Shown here: one piece after another, positions 1 through 5,149 of the stretch
Position numbering within the stretch: position 1 is the stretch's first letter
How the letters are laid out: each line of letters starts with the position of its first letter
Assembly (NCBI GenBank): GCA_009885275.1
Contig: VFKY01000335.1
Location: 1-5,149, forward strand
Reading direction: 5' to 3'
Origin: Verrucomicrobiota bacterium
GTDB taxonomy: Bacteria > Verrucomicrobiota > Verrucomicrobiia > Verrucomicrobiales > Verrucomicrobiaceae
Length of the DNA stretch: 5,149 bases
Translations under genes and position numbers: made by a program
Notes under the pieces: model-generated
Told to the model about the DNA's origin: nothing
What the model saw: the letters and a program-made list of their open reading frames with translations, nothing else
The model's database searches: none

Positions 1-207
1 GATCATTCCTGCCTGTCTAAGGATGGAGAGGTGCTTCGACACGTTCGCTTGACCTGTTCCGGAGGCTTCGACGAGCTGCGTGACGTTCATTTCCCACATC
101 AGTTGGGATACGCGGACAGTAGTCCGCCGCATCGTGCGCTGGGCGGCGACGGTGAGTCGAGGTGGCAGGGATGTGAAACAAACAAGCGTACCAGCAGAGT
201 TCATCAT
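1..207 (-). CDS. ArsR-family winged-helix regulator, 5' part only (runs off left edge)
   Basis: This minus-strand reading frame is open from 303 down to base 1 and has no stop in the window, so only its N-terminal part is seen. With a start at the double ATG (207) it gives 69 residues. The last 30 or so (about 90-1) read like an ArsR-type helix-turn-helix: MNVTQLVEASG, then GQANVSKHL and ILRQAGMI, matching the family pattern of helix, turn, recognition helix ending in 'SKHL..LR.AG'. Members are cytoplasmic dimeric repressors; the residues that would show a metal or other ligand lie outside the window. The first 28 or so residues do not resemble the usual 'ALADPTRLRIL' helix, although TTVRVSQLM could be a diverged version. 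Other possible starts are ATG at 132 and GTG at 240; none has a clear ribosome binding site. It follows the sulfatase stop by 46 bp on the same strand, so cotranscription is possible. The HTH call is fairly firm; the start and intactness of the N-terminus are not. Confidence 0.6.
   Translation of the reverse strand, partial: MMNSAGTLVCFTSLPPRLTVAAQRTMRRTTVRVSQLMWEMNVTQLVEASGTGQANVSKHLSILRQAGMI
112..127. repeat. Perfect short inverted repeat (hairpin) inside the ArsR-like gene
   Basis: GCGGAC (112-117) and GTCCGC (122-127) are perfect reverse complements around a 4-base loop, giving a GC-rich 6-bp stem. No T-run follows on either strand, so it does not look like an intrinsic terminator. It sits where the ArsR similarity of the minus-strand gene fades out, just before the recognisable helix-turn-helix. 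It could be an RNA hairpin that affects translation, a scar of a rearrangement, or chance. Confidence 0.45.
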
Positions 208-253
208 CGGCGGTACGATTGGCCGAACGAGCTGAGACACACGGCAAAATGTT

Positions 254-1834
254 TCATTGCGGCGAGTTACTTGAAGCGCTGCGCCCCTGTTCTTTGCTCG
301 AATCTAGCAAAGCTTTAAGTTCGGAAACAATTTCTGGATGCTGACTATATACATTGGTGATTTCACCAGGGTCATCGGCTAAATTATAGAGTTGGCCGGG
401 GGCACTTGAATCCTTTTCCGGTAGGGAAAATTCTTTCATTTCCCCCCGTTCGTAGTTATTCCCGCCCGAGCCTTGGTGATCGCAATACTTCCAATTCCCA
501 CGTCGAATAGACATCTTGGACGTCCATGTTTGCTGCAAAAGATAAGGGCGAACCGATTGTTCACCCTGAGTTCCCAGTAAAACAGGCAACAGATTAAAGC
601 TGTCTTCAGCGGCGTTTTTAGGCACTTCGGCGCCGACGATCGCAGCACAGGTTGCAAAAACATCAGTCAATGACAGCAATTGATTGCTGAGAGTGCCTGC
701 TTTAATTTTCTTTGGCCAACGCACGATAAATGGGGTGCGATGTCCACCTTCCCACTGATCGCGTTTCACGCCGCGCCATGGACTTGCGCCATCATGATTA
801 TAGGTTTTACGCATTTCAACAACAGTGGACACTTCAGGTCCATTATCGCTTCCAATCATAACGATGGTGTTATCGGCAATGCCCAGGCTTGTGAGTGTCT
901 TCATTAATTCGCCAACGATCCAGTCCATTTCATAAATATAATCACCGTGTGGTCCAAATTTAGTTGCCCCCATAAATTGTGGGGCGGGCAATGAGGCCAA
1001 ATGCACGGCAGCAAACGAATGGAGTAAAAAGAAAGGCTCTTGAGATCGAGTCTTTACGTGTTCCTGTAAATACGCTTTGGCTTTATCCAGAAAAACGAGA
1101 TCAACCTCATTGAGCTTATAGTCAGGTGCAATCACGCCATCACGGCAATCTCCGGTGAATGGGTTTTTAGGGATAAGACTGCGGTCAAGTTTGCCGGTCG
1201 GTGCAACGGGTATGTGGTCATTGTCAATGTAAGCGTAAAGGAAATCTGAAGTAGGGCAGCATACGGTGCCAAAGAAACGCGCAAACCCCTGGTCCATTGG
1301 GCCACCATCAATGCGTCGCGAGTAATCAACTCGTTCTACCCCCTCAGGCCCGTCATGATTAATTGGCTTGCCCTTGCTGTCGTAAAAAGTCATGCCGACA
1401 TGCCATTTACCAAACATCGCGGTATGATAGCCCTTGCTTGCAAGCATGTCGGCGATGGTCATTCGAGATGGCTCAATTAAGCATGGTCCGCCAACACCAG
1501 TAAAAACCGTATTGTTTTTTGTGCGAAATGCCATCCGCCCAGTAAGGAGTGAATATCGTGTCGGAGTGCAAACCGTGCTTGGCGAGTGAGCATCGGTGAA
1601 TCGCATGCCTTCAGCGGCAAGTCGATCAATGTTAGGTGTTGGAATTTTTGAGTCTGGATTATAGCAACTCACATCGCCGTAACCGAGGTCGTCGGCGAGG
1701 ATGAAGAGAATATTGGGCTTTTTGATTGGCGAATCGTCAGCAGCGTGGAGTGTGACCAACGGCACCAGCAACAGGGTGGTGAGCAGCGTTAGAGCCGCTT
1801 GACTGCTCCTTGTAATAGCAAATCGGACGATCAT
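254..1834 (-). CDS. Secreted arylsulfatase (type I, formylglycine-dependent)
   Basis: The product is a type I sulfatase that hydrolyses sulfate esters, probably on a sulfated polysaccharide or its fragments, after export. From ATG 1834 it has 526 residues, normal for the family. Residues 1-31 form a Sec signal peptide: basic start MIVRFAITR, hydrophobic core, likely cut near LHA/ADD. The N-terminal signature PNILFILADDLGYGD follows, with metal ligands D48 and D49. C89-T-P-T-R93 is the CxPxR motif whose Cys is converted to formylglycine, followed by YSLLTGR. GKWHVG (K143, H145), LLHSF (H272), GSDNG (D330, N331), GVKRDQWEGGHRTP (K357) and a C-terminal LYNLADDPGE complete the active-site set. 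No key residue is missing. In-frame starts further upstream (ATG 1852, TTG 1867) would run into the divergent regulator and only lengthen the leader; 1834 gives the best signal peptide. Substrate cannot be told from sequence. The maturation enzyme is not in this window. Confidence 0.95.
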   Translation of the reverse strand: MIVRFAITRSSQAALTLLTTLLLVPLVTLHAADDSPIKKPNILFILADDLGYGDVSCYNPDSKIPTPNIDRLAAEGMRFTDAHSPSTVCTPTRYSLLTGRMAFRTKNNTVFTGVGGPCLIEPSRMTIADMLASKGYHTAMFGKWHVGMTFYDSKGKPINHDGPEGVERVDYSRRIDGGPMDQGFARFFGTVCCPTSDFLYAYIDNDHIPVAPTGKLDRSLIPKNPFTGDCRDGVIAPDYKLNEVDLVFLDKAKAYLQEHVKTRSQEPFFLLHSFAAVHLASLPAPQFMGATKFGPHGDYIYEMDWIVGELMKTLTSLGIADNTIVMIGSDNGPEVSTVVEMRKTYNHDGASPWRGVKRDQWEGGHRTPFIVRWPKKIKAGTLSNQLLSLTDVFATCAAIVGAEVPKNAAEDSFNLLPVLLGTQGEQSVRPYLLQQTWTSKMSIRRGNWKYCDHQGSGGNNYERGEMKEFSLPEKDSSAPGQLYNLADDPGEITNVYSQHPEIVSELKALLDSSKEQGRSASSNSPQ

Positions 1835-1849
1835 GTATCTTACTATTAC
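1812..1849. promoter_or_regulatory. Candidate operator: inverted repeat across the divergent starts
   Basis: GTAATAGCAA (1812-1821) and TTACTATTAC (1840-1849) are reverse complements at 9 of 10 positions, with an 18-base centre. The core GTAATAG/CTATTAC is perfect. The right arm ends one base before the regulator's CATG start site, and the centre contains the sulfatase start. GntR/LacI-type regulators are dimers that usually bind palindromes near their own promoter, so this is the most plausible binding site in the window. The half-sites are about 29 bp apart centre to centre, wider than a single classical operator, so it may be two separate half-sites or a chance repeat. A good -35-like TTGACT lies at 1799-1804, inside the sulfatase signal-peptide codons, but no matching -10 was found 16-18 bp downstream. 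Confidence 0.4.
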
Positions 1850-1850
1850 C

Positions 1851-2963
1851 ATGAAAAGTTTACCCAAACATCAAGAAATCTCAAGTGAACTGCTCACCGA
1901 GATCCTCGCAGGTAAACACGACTTATCGAATCGTCTGCCGAGTGAGGCGCAATTGGTGAAGCGATTCGGCGTGTCTCGTCCTACCATCGCTCGAGCCTTG
2001 CTCGATTTGAAAACGAAGGGAGTCCTCGAACGTCGCGCAGGCTCGGGCACTTACCTTTGCAAAGATCGCGATACCAGTCCGAAGGTACGCCAGATGGGGT
2101 TGATTGTGCCAGGCCTTGGTAAGGTGGAAATATTCGAAGTCATCTGTGGTGAACTCGCTAGCCTTGCCCGCGTGCATGATTTTGGCATGCATTGGGGTGG
2201 CAGCGCGCGCGCCCGATCCGAGGCGGGAATGAGCATCGATGAAGCGGAAGAACTTTGCGGACGATTCATTGAAAAAGAAGTGAATGGCGTATTCTTTGCG
2301 CCTTTCGAGCATACCACCGACAATGAAGCCGCGAATCGTCGAATCACTGAACGCTTGAGCCATGCCGGCATCCCTGTGGTACTTCTGGATCGTGATATGC
2401 ATGCTTTTCCACAACGGAGCGCTTTTGATCTTGTCGGCATCGATAACTTTGCCGGAGGCTACATGCTCGCCGATCATCTCATCAAACTCGGTGCGCGCCG
2501 TCTTGCGTTTGTCACCCGACCCTTCTCCGCGACCACGGTGGATGCTCGTAAAGCTGGCGCCTGTTCAGCGATGATGGCGCATGGCATCGAAGTAGGGCGA
2601 GATTTTCTCCATGAAGGTGACTGCACCGATATGAAATTTGTACGTCACTTGACAGCAGGCGGACAACATGATGCGGTCATTTGTACGAATGACCACACTG
2701 CCGCTCAACTGTTGCAAACGCTCGCTCGCCTCGATATCAAGACTCCAAATAATCTCCGTGTCGTCGGCTTTGATGATGTGCGTTTTGCGACCTTGCTCTC
2801 AGTGCCACTGACGACTATTCAACAACCCTGTCGTGACATCGCTCTCACCGCTTTCAACGCCATGCGTGAGCGCATCGCTGACCCCACGCTGCCCGCGCGC
2901 AGCCTCCTTCTCACCCCCCGCCTCGTTGTTCGTGAATCCTGTGGCGCTTATCTTCCTCGTTGA
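1851..2963 (+). CDS. GntR/LacI chimeric transcriptional regulator (AraR-like architecture)
   Basis: This is a 370-residue cytoplasmic one-component regulator. Residues 1-70 form a GntR winged helix: helix QEISSELLTEILAG, then LPSEAQLVKRFGVSRPTI (29-46) as the helix-turn-helix, and the wing ERRAGSGTYL (60-69). Residues 80-370 form a LacI/periplasmic-binding-protein sensor domain: MGLIVPGLG opening strand, NGVFFAPFE, IPVVLLDRD (174-182), VGIDNFAGGYMLADHL, RRLAFVTRP, the CTNDHTA loop (278-284), NLRVVGFDDVRFA (301-313), TTIQQP and the closing LTPRLVVRESCG. The same two-domain plan occurs in AraR, which senses a sugar; here the ligand is unknown and probably a mono- or oligosaccharide. ATG 1851 places the start directly before the first GntR helix; in-frame ATG 1833 would add six residues. 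The gene is read away from the sulfatase with 16 bp between starts, so it very likely controls that gene and itself. Whether it represses or activates cannot be told. Confidence 0.92.
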   Translation: MKSLPKHQEISSELLTEILAGKHDLSNRLPSEAQLVKRFGVSRPTIARALLDLKTKGVLERRAGSGTYLCKDRDTSPKVRQMGLIVPGLGKVEIFEVICGELASLARVHDFGMHWGGSARARSEAGMSIDEAEELCGRFIEKEVNGVFFAPFEHTTDNEAANRRITERLSHAGIPVVLLDRDMHAFPQRSAFDLVGIDNFAGGYMLADHLIKLGARRLAFVTRPFSATTVDARKAGACSAMMAHGIEVGRDFLHEGDCTDMKFVRHLTAGGQHDAVICTNDHTAAQLLQTLARLDIKTPNNLRVVGFDDVRFATLLSVPLTTIQQPCRDIALTAFNAMRERIADPTLPARSLLLTPRLVVRESCGAYLPR

Positions 2964-3182
2964 ATGAAATGAATAAAAGCCAAGTACAAGCACGACCGAT
3001 GTAACCGGCGACTTGGATGAATGGATCTCTGATGGGAGAAATATTTTGGGGTTTAGTGCCAAGCAATCATTTTATCAAGACTCCGAAATAGAGAACAAAC
3101 ATTCGAGTGCTCTGGGAAAGGGGGGTGTAAGCAGCGATGAATGATTGATTATATTTTGGGAAATGGCTACGATATCGACTTA
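2964..3182. other. Intergenic gap between regulator and membrane/synthase fusion
   Basis: These 219 bp contain no supported gene. CCAAGT (2980-2985) pairs perfectly with ACTTGG (3011-3016), enclosing a weak CCG/CGG inner pair, but no T-run follows, so it is not a convincing terminator for the regulator. TATATT at 3150-3155 is a 5-of-6 match to a -10 box without a good -35, and would put a transcript start near 3162, just before the ATG at 3183. A purine-rich AAAGGGGGG (3117-3125) lies too far from either start to be a normal ribosome binding site. An imperfect direct repeat in this gap is listed separately. Confidence 0.5.
3016..3161. repeat. Imperfect direct repeat (two copies) upstream of the fusion gene
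   Basis: GATGAATG followed a little later by ATATTTTGGG occurs twice in the gap: 3016-3023 with 3041-3050, and 3136-3143 with 3151-3160. Both 8-mer and 10-mer are exact in each copy; the distance between the two blocks is 10 bases shorter in the second copy. The second copy contains the -10-like TATATT and the alternative ATG at 3141. It could be a tandem regulator-binding element or the remains of a small duplication. Confidence 0.4.
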
Positions 3183-5149
3183 ATGAGGTTGATTGCTATT
3201 ACCGTTTTTCTAAGTTCGTTTCTCGTATTTCAGGTTCAGCCTCTGATAGGAAAGTATATTCTGCCCTGGTTTGGTGGCACTCCGGCCGTATGGACAGCGT
3301 GTATGCTATTTTTTCAATCGGCCTTGTTAGGGGGATACGCCTATGCGCATATCATCGTGGGAAAATGTGGTATCAAACGGCAAGTAATCATCCACACAAC
3401 TTTGCTGATTATCACCCTGTTCTGGTTGCCTATTACACCTCCTGATTGGTTGAAGCCTGTAGATGCATCCTGGCCGGTAATGCGAGTATTGCTATTGCTC
3501 CTGGTAAGTGTGGGGGGGCCCTTCTTGCTGATTTCCGCGACGGCGCCTCTACTGCAGAGCTGGTTTAGCCAGGCATTTCCCGAGCATTCTCCCTATCGCC
3601 TGTATGCATTATCAAATCTGGGATCATTGTTGGGATTGTTTGCCTACCCTTTTATTGTCGAGCGGATGCTTCGTCTTCCGGACCAGACTTGGGCATGGTC
3701 GATTGGATATATTGTTTTTGTGATTCTTTGTTCAGCTACAGGGTGGTGGGTTCAGGGCCGTATTGGAGCTGCGGGTGCGAGGGATAATCGCACAACAAGG
3801 CAGGTTGATCAGCCAGATGGAGAATCCACATCTGTTTTGGAAAATCGAGGAATGAAGTCTCTGGATGCTGTTCTCTGGTTGATGTTGAGTGCGTGTGGCT
3901 CCGTAGTACTGCTAGCTGTAACAAATCAGTTATGTCAAAATGTGGCAGCGGTGCCTTTTCTCTGGGTATTGCCTTTGGGGCTCTATCTGGTCACCTTTAT
4001 TTTGTGCTTTGACAGTGCTGGCTGGTATCGTCGCGGACTATTTGGATTATTGTGGATTGTAGTGCTGTTTATTGCATTCTGGCTTGGGTTTGGAGCTTCT
4101 TTGTCCCTAGTGGGTACCAGTGCTCTGTATTGCTTTATTCTTTTCGTCTGTTGCATGGTTTGTCATGGAGAGCTGTCCGGGCTGAAGCCTGAGCCACAAA
4201 AATTAACCTTGTTCTTTTTTCTGGTTTCAGTAGGTGGTGCTCTGGGGGGTATTTTTGTATTATTGGTGGCACCGGTAATATTTAATCTGTTTCACGAATT
4301 CTATGTTGGCGTCATTGGTACAGGGGTTGCCTTGTTGCTGGTGTTAAGGCGTGATTTATGGAAAACGATGAGAGGGAAGGAATTGAGGAGTAGTGTGTTG
4401 GGGACGACGGCAGTTTGTGGATCGATCATATTATTAGTGATAGGAATATCATGGTTGAAAAACCGGGCTGGCCTCGGAGGGGGCTATGACACGATAGCCA
4501 TTGACCGTAACTTTTATGGTATTGTCAGCGTTCAGAAAGAGGAATCCCTTCAACGCGATGATGACCTGCTGGCATTCACTCATGGCAATACCACTCACGG
4601 ATTTCAGTTTGTTTCGCCGGAAAGGAGATCCGAGCCAACTGGATATTATCAGGAAGGTTCGGGAGTTGGACTTGCTCTTCGTTTTCATCCGAAGCGCTTG
4701 AAGAGGGAGCCGCTTAAAGTCGGATTGATCGGACTCGGGGTGGGGACGCTGGCCTGCTACTCTAATCCCGAGGATGTGTTTCAGTTTTACGAGATAGATC
4801 CGAATGTTGAGAAATTTGCCCGAAAATATTTCACCTGTCTTTCTGATGGAACAGAACGTGGCGCAGTGATTGATGTTTTTCTAGGGGACGCCCGGATATT
4901 ACTGGAAAAACAGTTGCTCGAAGGGGGATCTCGCCAATTTGACGTTCTTGTCCTTGATGCCTTCAGTAGTGATGCCGTGCCTGCCCATCTTCTGACAGAA
5001 GAATGTTTTGCTATATATAAAAAACATCTTAGTCCGGACGGAATTCTTGCCGTGCATATTTCCAACCGACATCTGAATCTTGCCCCGGTAGTCAGATCGT
5101 CTTCCGCATCTATCGATACACAGACAATTCAGGTATGGTACCAAACCCC
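3183..5149 (+). CDS. Multi-pass membrane protein fused to spermidine-synthase-like domain, 3' end missing
   Basis: The frame is open to the right edge, giving 655 residues without a stop. Residues 1-425 are mostly hydrophobic, with roughly a dozen membrane spans, opening with FLVFQVQPLIGKYILPWFGG and TPAVWTACMLFFQ, as in proteins annotated as fused MFS/spermidine synthase. AAVPFLWVLPLGLYLVTFILCFDS (255-278) and MVCHGEL (325-331) also belong to that family. Residues 435-655 form an aminopropyltransferase-like domain: RNFYGIVSV, HGNTTHGFQF, the SAM-type glycine motif GLGVGT (517-522), acidic E537 and D539 in YEIDP, GDAR (D569), and LDAFSSDAVPAHLLT with D592 and D597. True spermidine synthases have a shorter D-x-x-D-P spacing here, so polyamine synthesis is not established; the substrate and what the membrane half does are unknown. 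ATG 3183 gives the typical short N-terminus; in-frame ATG 3141 would add 14 residues. It may be a monocistronic gene unrelated to the sulfatase. Confidence 0.88.
   Translation, partial: MRLIAITVFLSSFLVFQVQPLIGKYILPWFGGTPAVWTACMLFFQSALLGGYAYAHIIVGKCGIKRQVIIHTTLLIITLFWLPITPPDWLKPVDASWPVMRVLLLLLVSVGGPFLLISATAPLLQSWFSQAFPEHSPYRLYALSNLGSLLGLFAYPFIVERMLRLPDQTWAWSIGYIVFVILCSATGWWVQGRIGAAGARDNRTTRQVDQPDGESTSVLENRGMKSLDAVLWLMLSACGSVVLLAVTNQLCQNVAAVPFLWVLPLGLYLVTFILCFDSAGWYRRGLFGLLWIVVLFIAFWLGFGASLSLVGTSALYCFILFVCCMVCHGELSGLKPEPQKLTLFFFLVSVGGALGGIFVLLVAPVIFNLFHEFYVGVIGTGVALLLVLRRDLWKTMRGKELRSSVLGTTAVCGSIILLVIGISWLKNRAGLGGGYDTIAIDRNFYGIVSVQKEESLQRDDDLLAFTHGNTTHGFQFVSPERRSEPTGYYQEGSGVGLALRFHPKRLKREPLKVGLIGLGVGTLACYSNPEDVFQFYEIDPNVEKFARKYFTCLSDGTERGAVIDVFLGDARILLEKQLLEGGSRQFDVLVLDAFSSDAVPAHLLTEECFAIYKKHLSPDGILAVHISNRHLNLAPVVRSSSASIDTQTIQVWYQT

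Noticed and set aside
17..247. Minus-strand frame of 76 codons directly after the sulfatase stop
   Set aside because: It starts from TTG, its translation is Arg/His-rich without a motif, and the neighbouring frame over the same bases encodes the ArsR-type helix-turn-helix. Only its AADYCPRI stretch is kept as a hint of a possible frameshift.
31..318. Plus-strand open frame of 95 codons across the left end
   Set aside because: It lies opposite the ArsR-like helix-turn-helix and the 3' end of the sulfatase; its translation has no recognisable motif and low-complexity, basic composition.
254..1834. Sulfatase as alkaline phosphatase or phosphonate monoester hydrolase
   Set aside because: The superfamily is shared, but the CTPTR motif followed by LLTGR and the GKWHVG motif fit a formylglycine sulfatase.
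1799..1846. Sigma-70 promoter for the regulator from TTGACT (1799) to TACTAT (1841)
   Set aside because: TTGACT is a good -35 match, but the spacing to TACTAT is 36 bp and the sequence at 16-18 bp spacing does not resemble a -10 box.
1923..2477. Long minus-strand open frame (184 codons) inside the regulator
   Set aside because: It is fully opposite a well-supported GntR/LacI regulator and shows no domain of its own.
2980..3016. CCAAGT/ACTTGG inverted repeat as a terminator of the regulator gene
   Set aside because: The stem is only 6 bp around a 25-base loop and no T-run follows on the plus strand.
4787..5144. Minus-strand open frames opposite the synthase-like domain
   Set aside because: The plus strand here has the intact SAM-binding and catalytic motifs; the opposite frames show nothing recognisable.
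1..5149. A new multi-gene system such as defence, mobile or secretion cluster
   Set aside because: No nuclease, helicase, integrase, toxin, repeat array or other hallmark is present; the genes belong to known families and only the sulfatase and regulator are clearly linked.

Overview
The window looks like a piece of a bacterial chromosome, most plausibly from the Planctomycetes-Verrucomicrobia-Lentisphaerae group. That placement is an inference. It rests on three things: a secreted arylsulfatase, a GntR/LacI-type chimeric regulator read divergently from it, and a large membrane protein fused to a spermidine-synthase-like domain. Base composition is moderate, and no clear Shine-Dalgarno sequence precedes any start. 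No rRNA, tRNA, CRISPR array, transposase or phage gene was seen.

Layout, left to right. Positions 1-207 (minus strand) carry the beginning of a gene that leaves the window at base 1. Its readable end is a winged-helix of the ArsR type, but its N-terminal part is not family-like and contains a perfect hairpin. At 254-1834 (minus) there is a complete secreted type I sulfatase with the CxPxR formylglycine motif. At 1851-2963 (plus) there is a complete one-component regulator with a GntR winged helix and a LacI/periplasmic-binding-protein sensor. A 219-bp gap follows, with an imperfect direct repeat and a possible -10 box. From 3183 to the right edge (plus) is the first 655 codons of a multi-pass membrane protein whose C-terminal part is a SAM-binding, aminopropyltransferase-like domain.

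How the parts relate. The sulfatase and the regulator are transcribed away from each other with only 16 bp between their most likely start codons. An imperfect inverted repeat spans this junction. The simplest model is a self-contained module in which the regulator senses a sugar released from a sulfated polymer and controls the sulfatase, and probably itself, from that site. The sulfatase needs a formylglycine-generating enzyme encoded elsewhere. The ArsR-like gene follows the sulfatase on the same strand and could be cotranscribed. The membrane/synthase fusion has no evident link to the sulfatase module.

I see no convincing undescribed multi-gene system. The most unusual features are the compressed divergent start region, where two CATG sites each supply in-frame ATG codons to both genes, the aberrant front of the ArsR-like gene, and the CxxCH motif inside the membrane half of the fusion protein.
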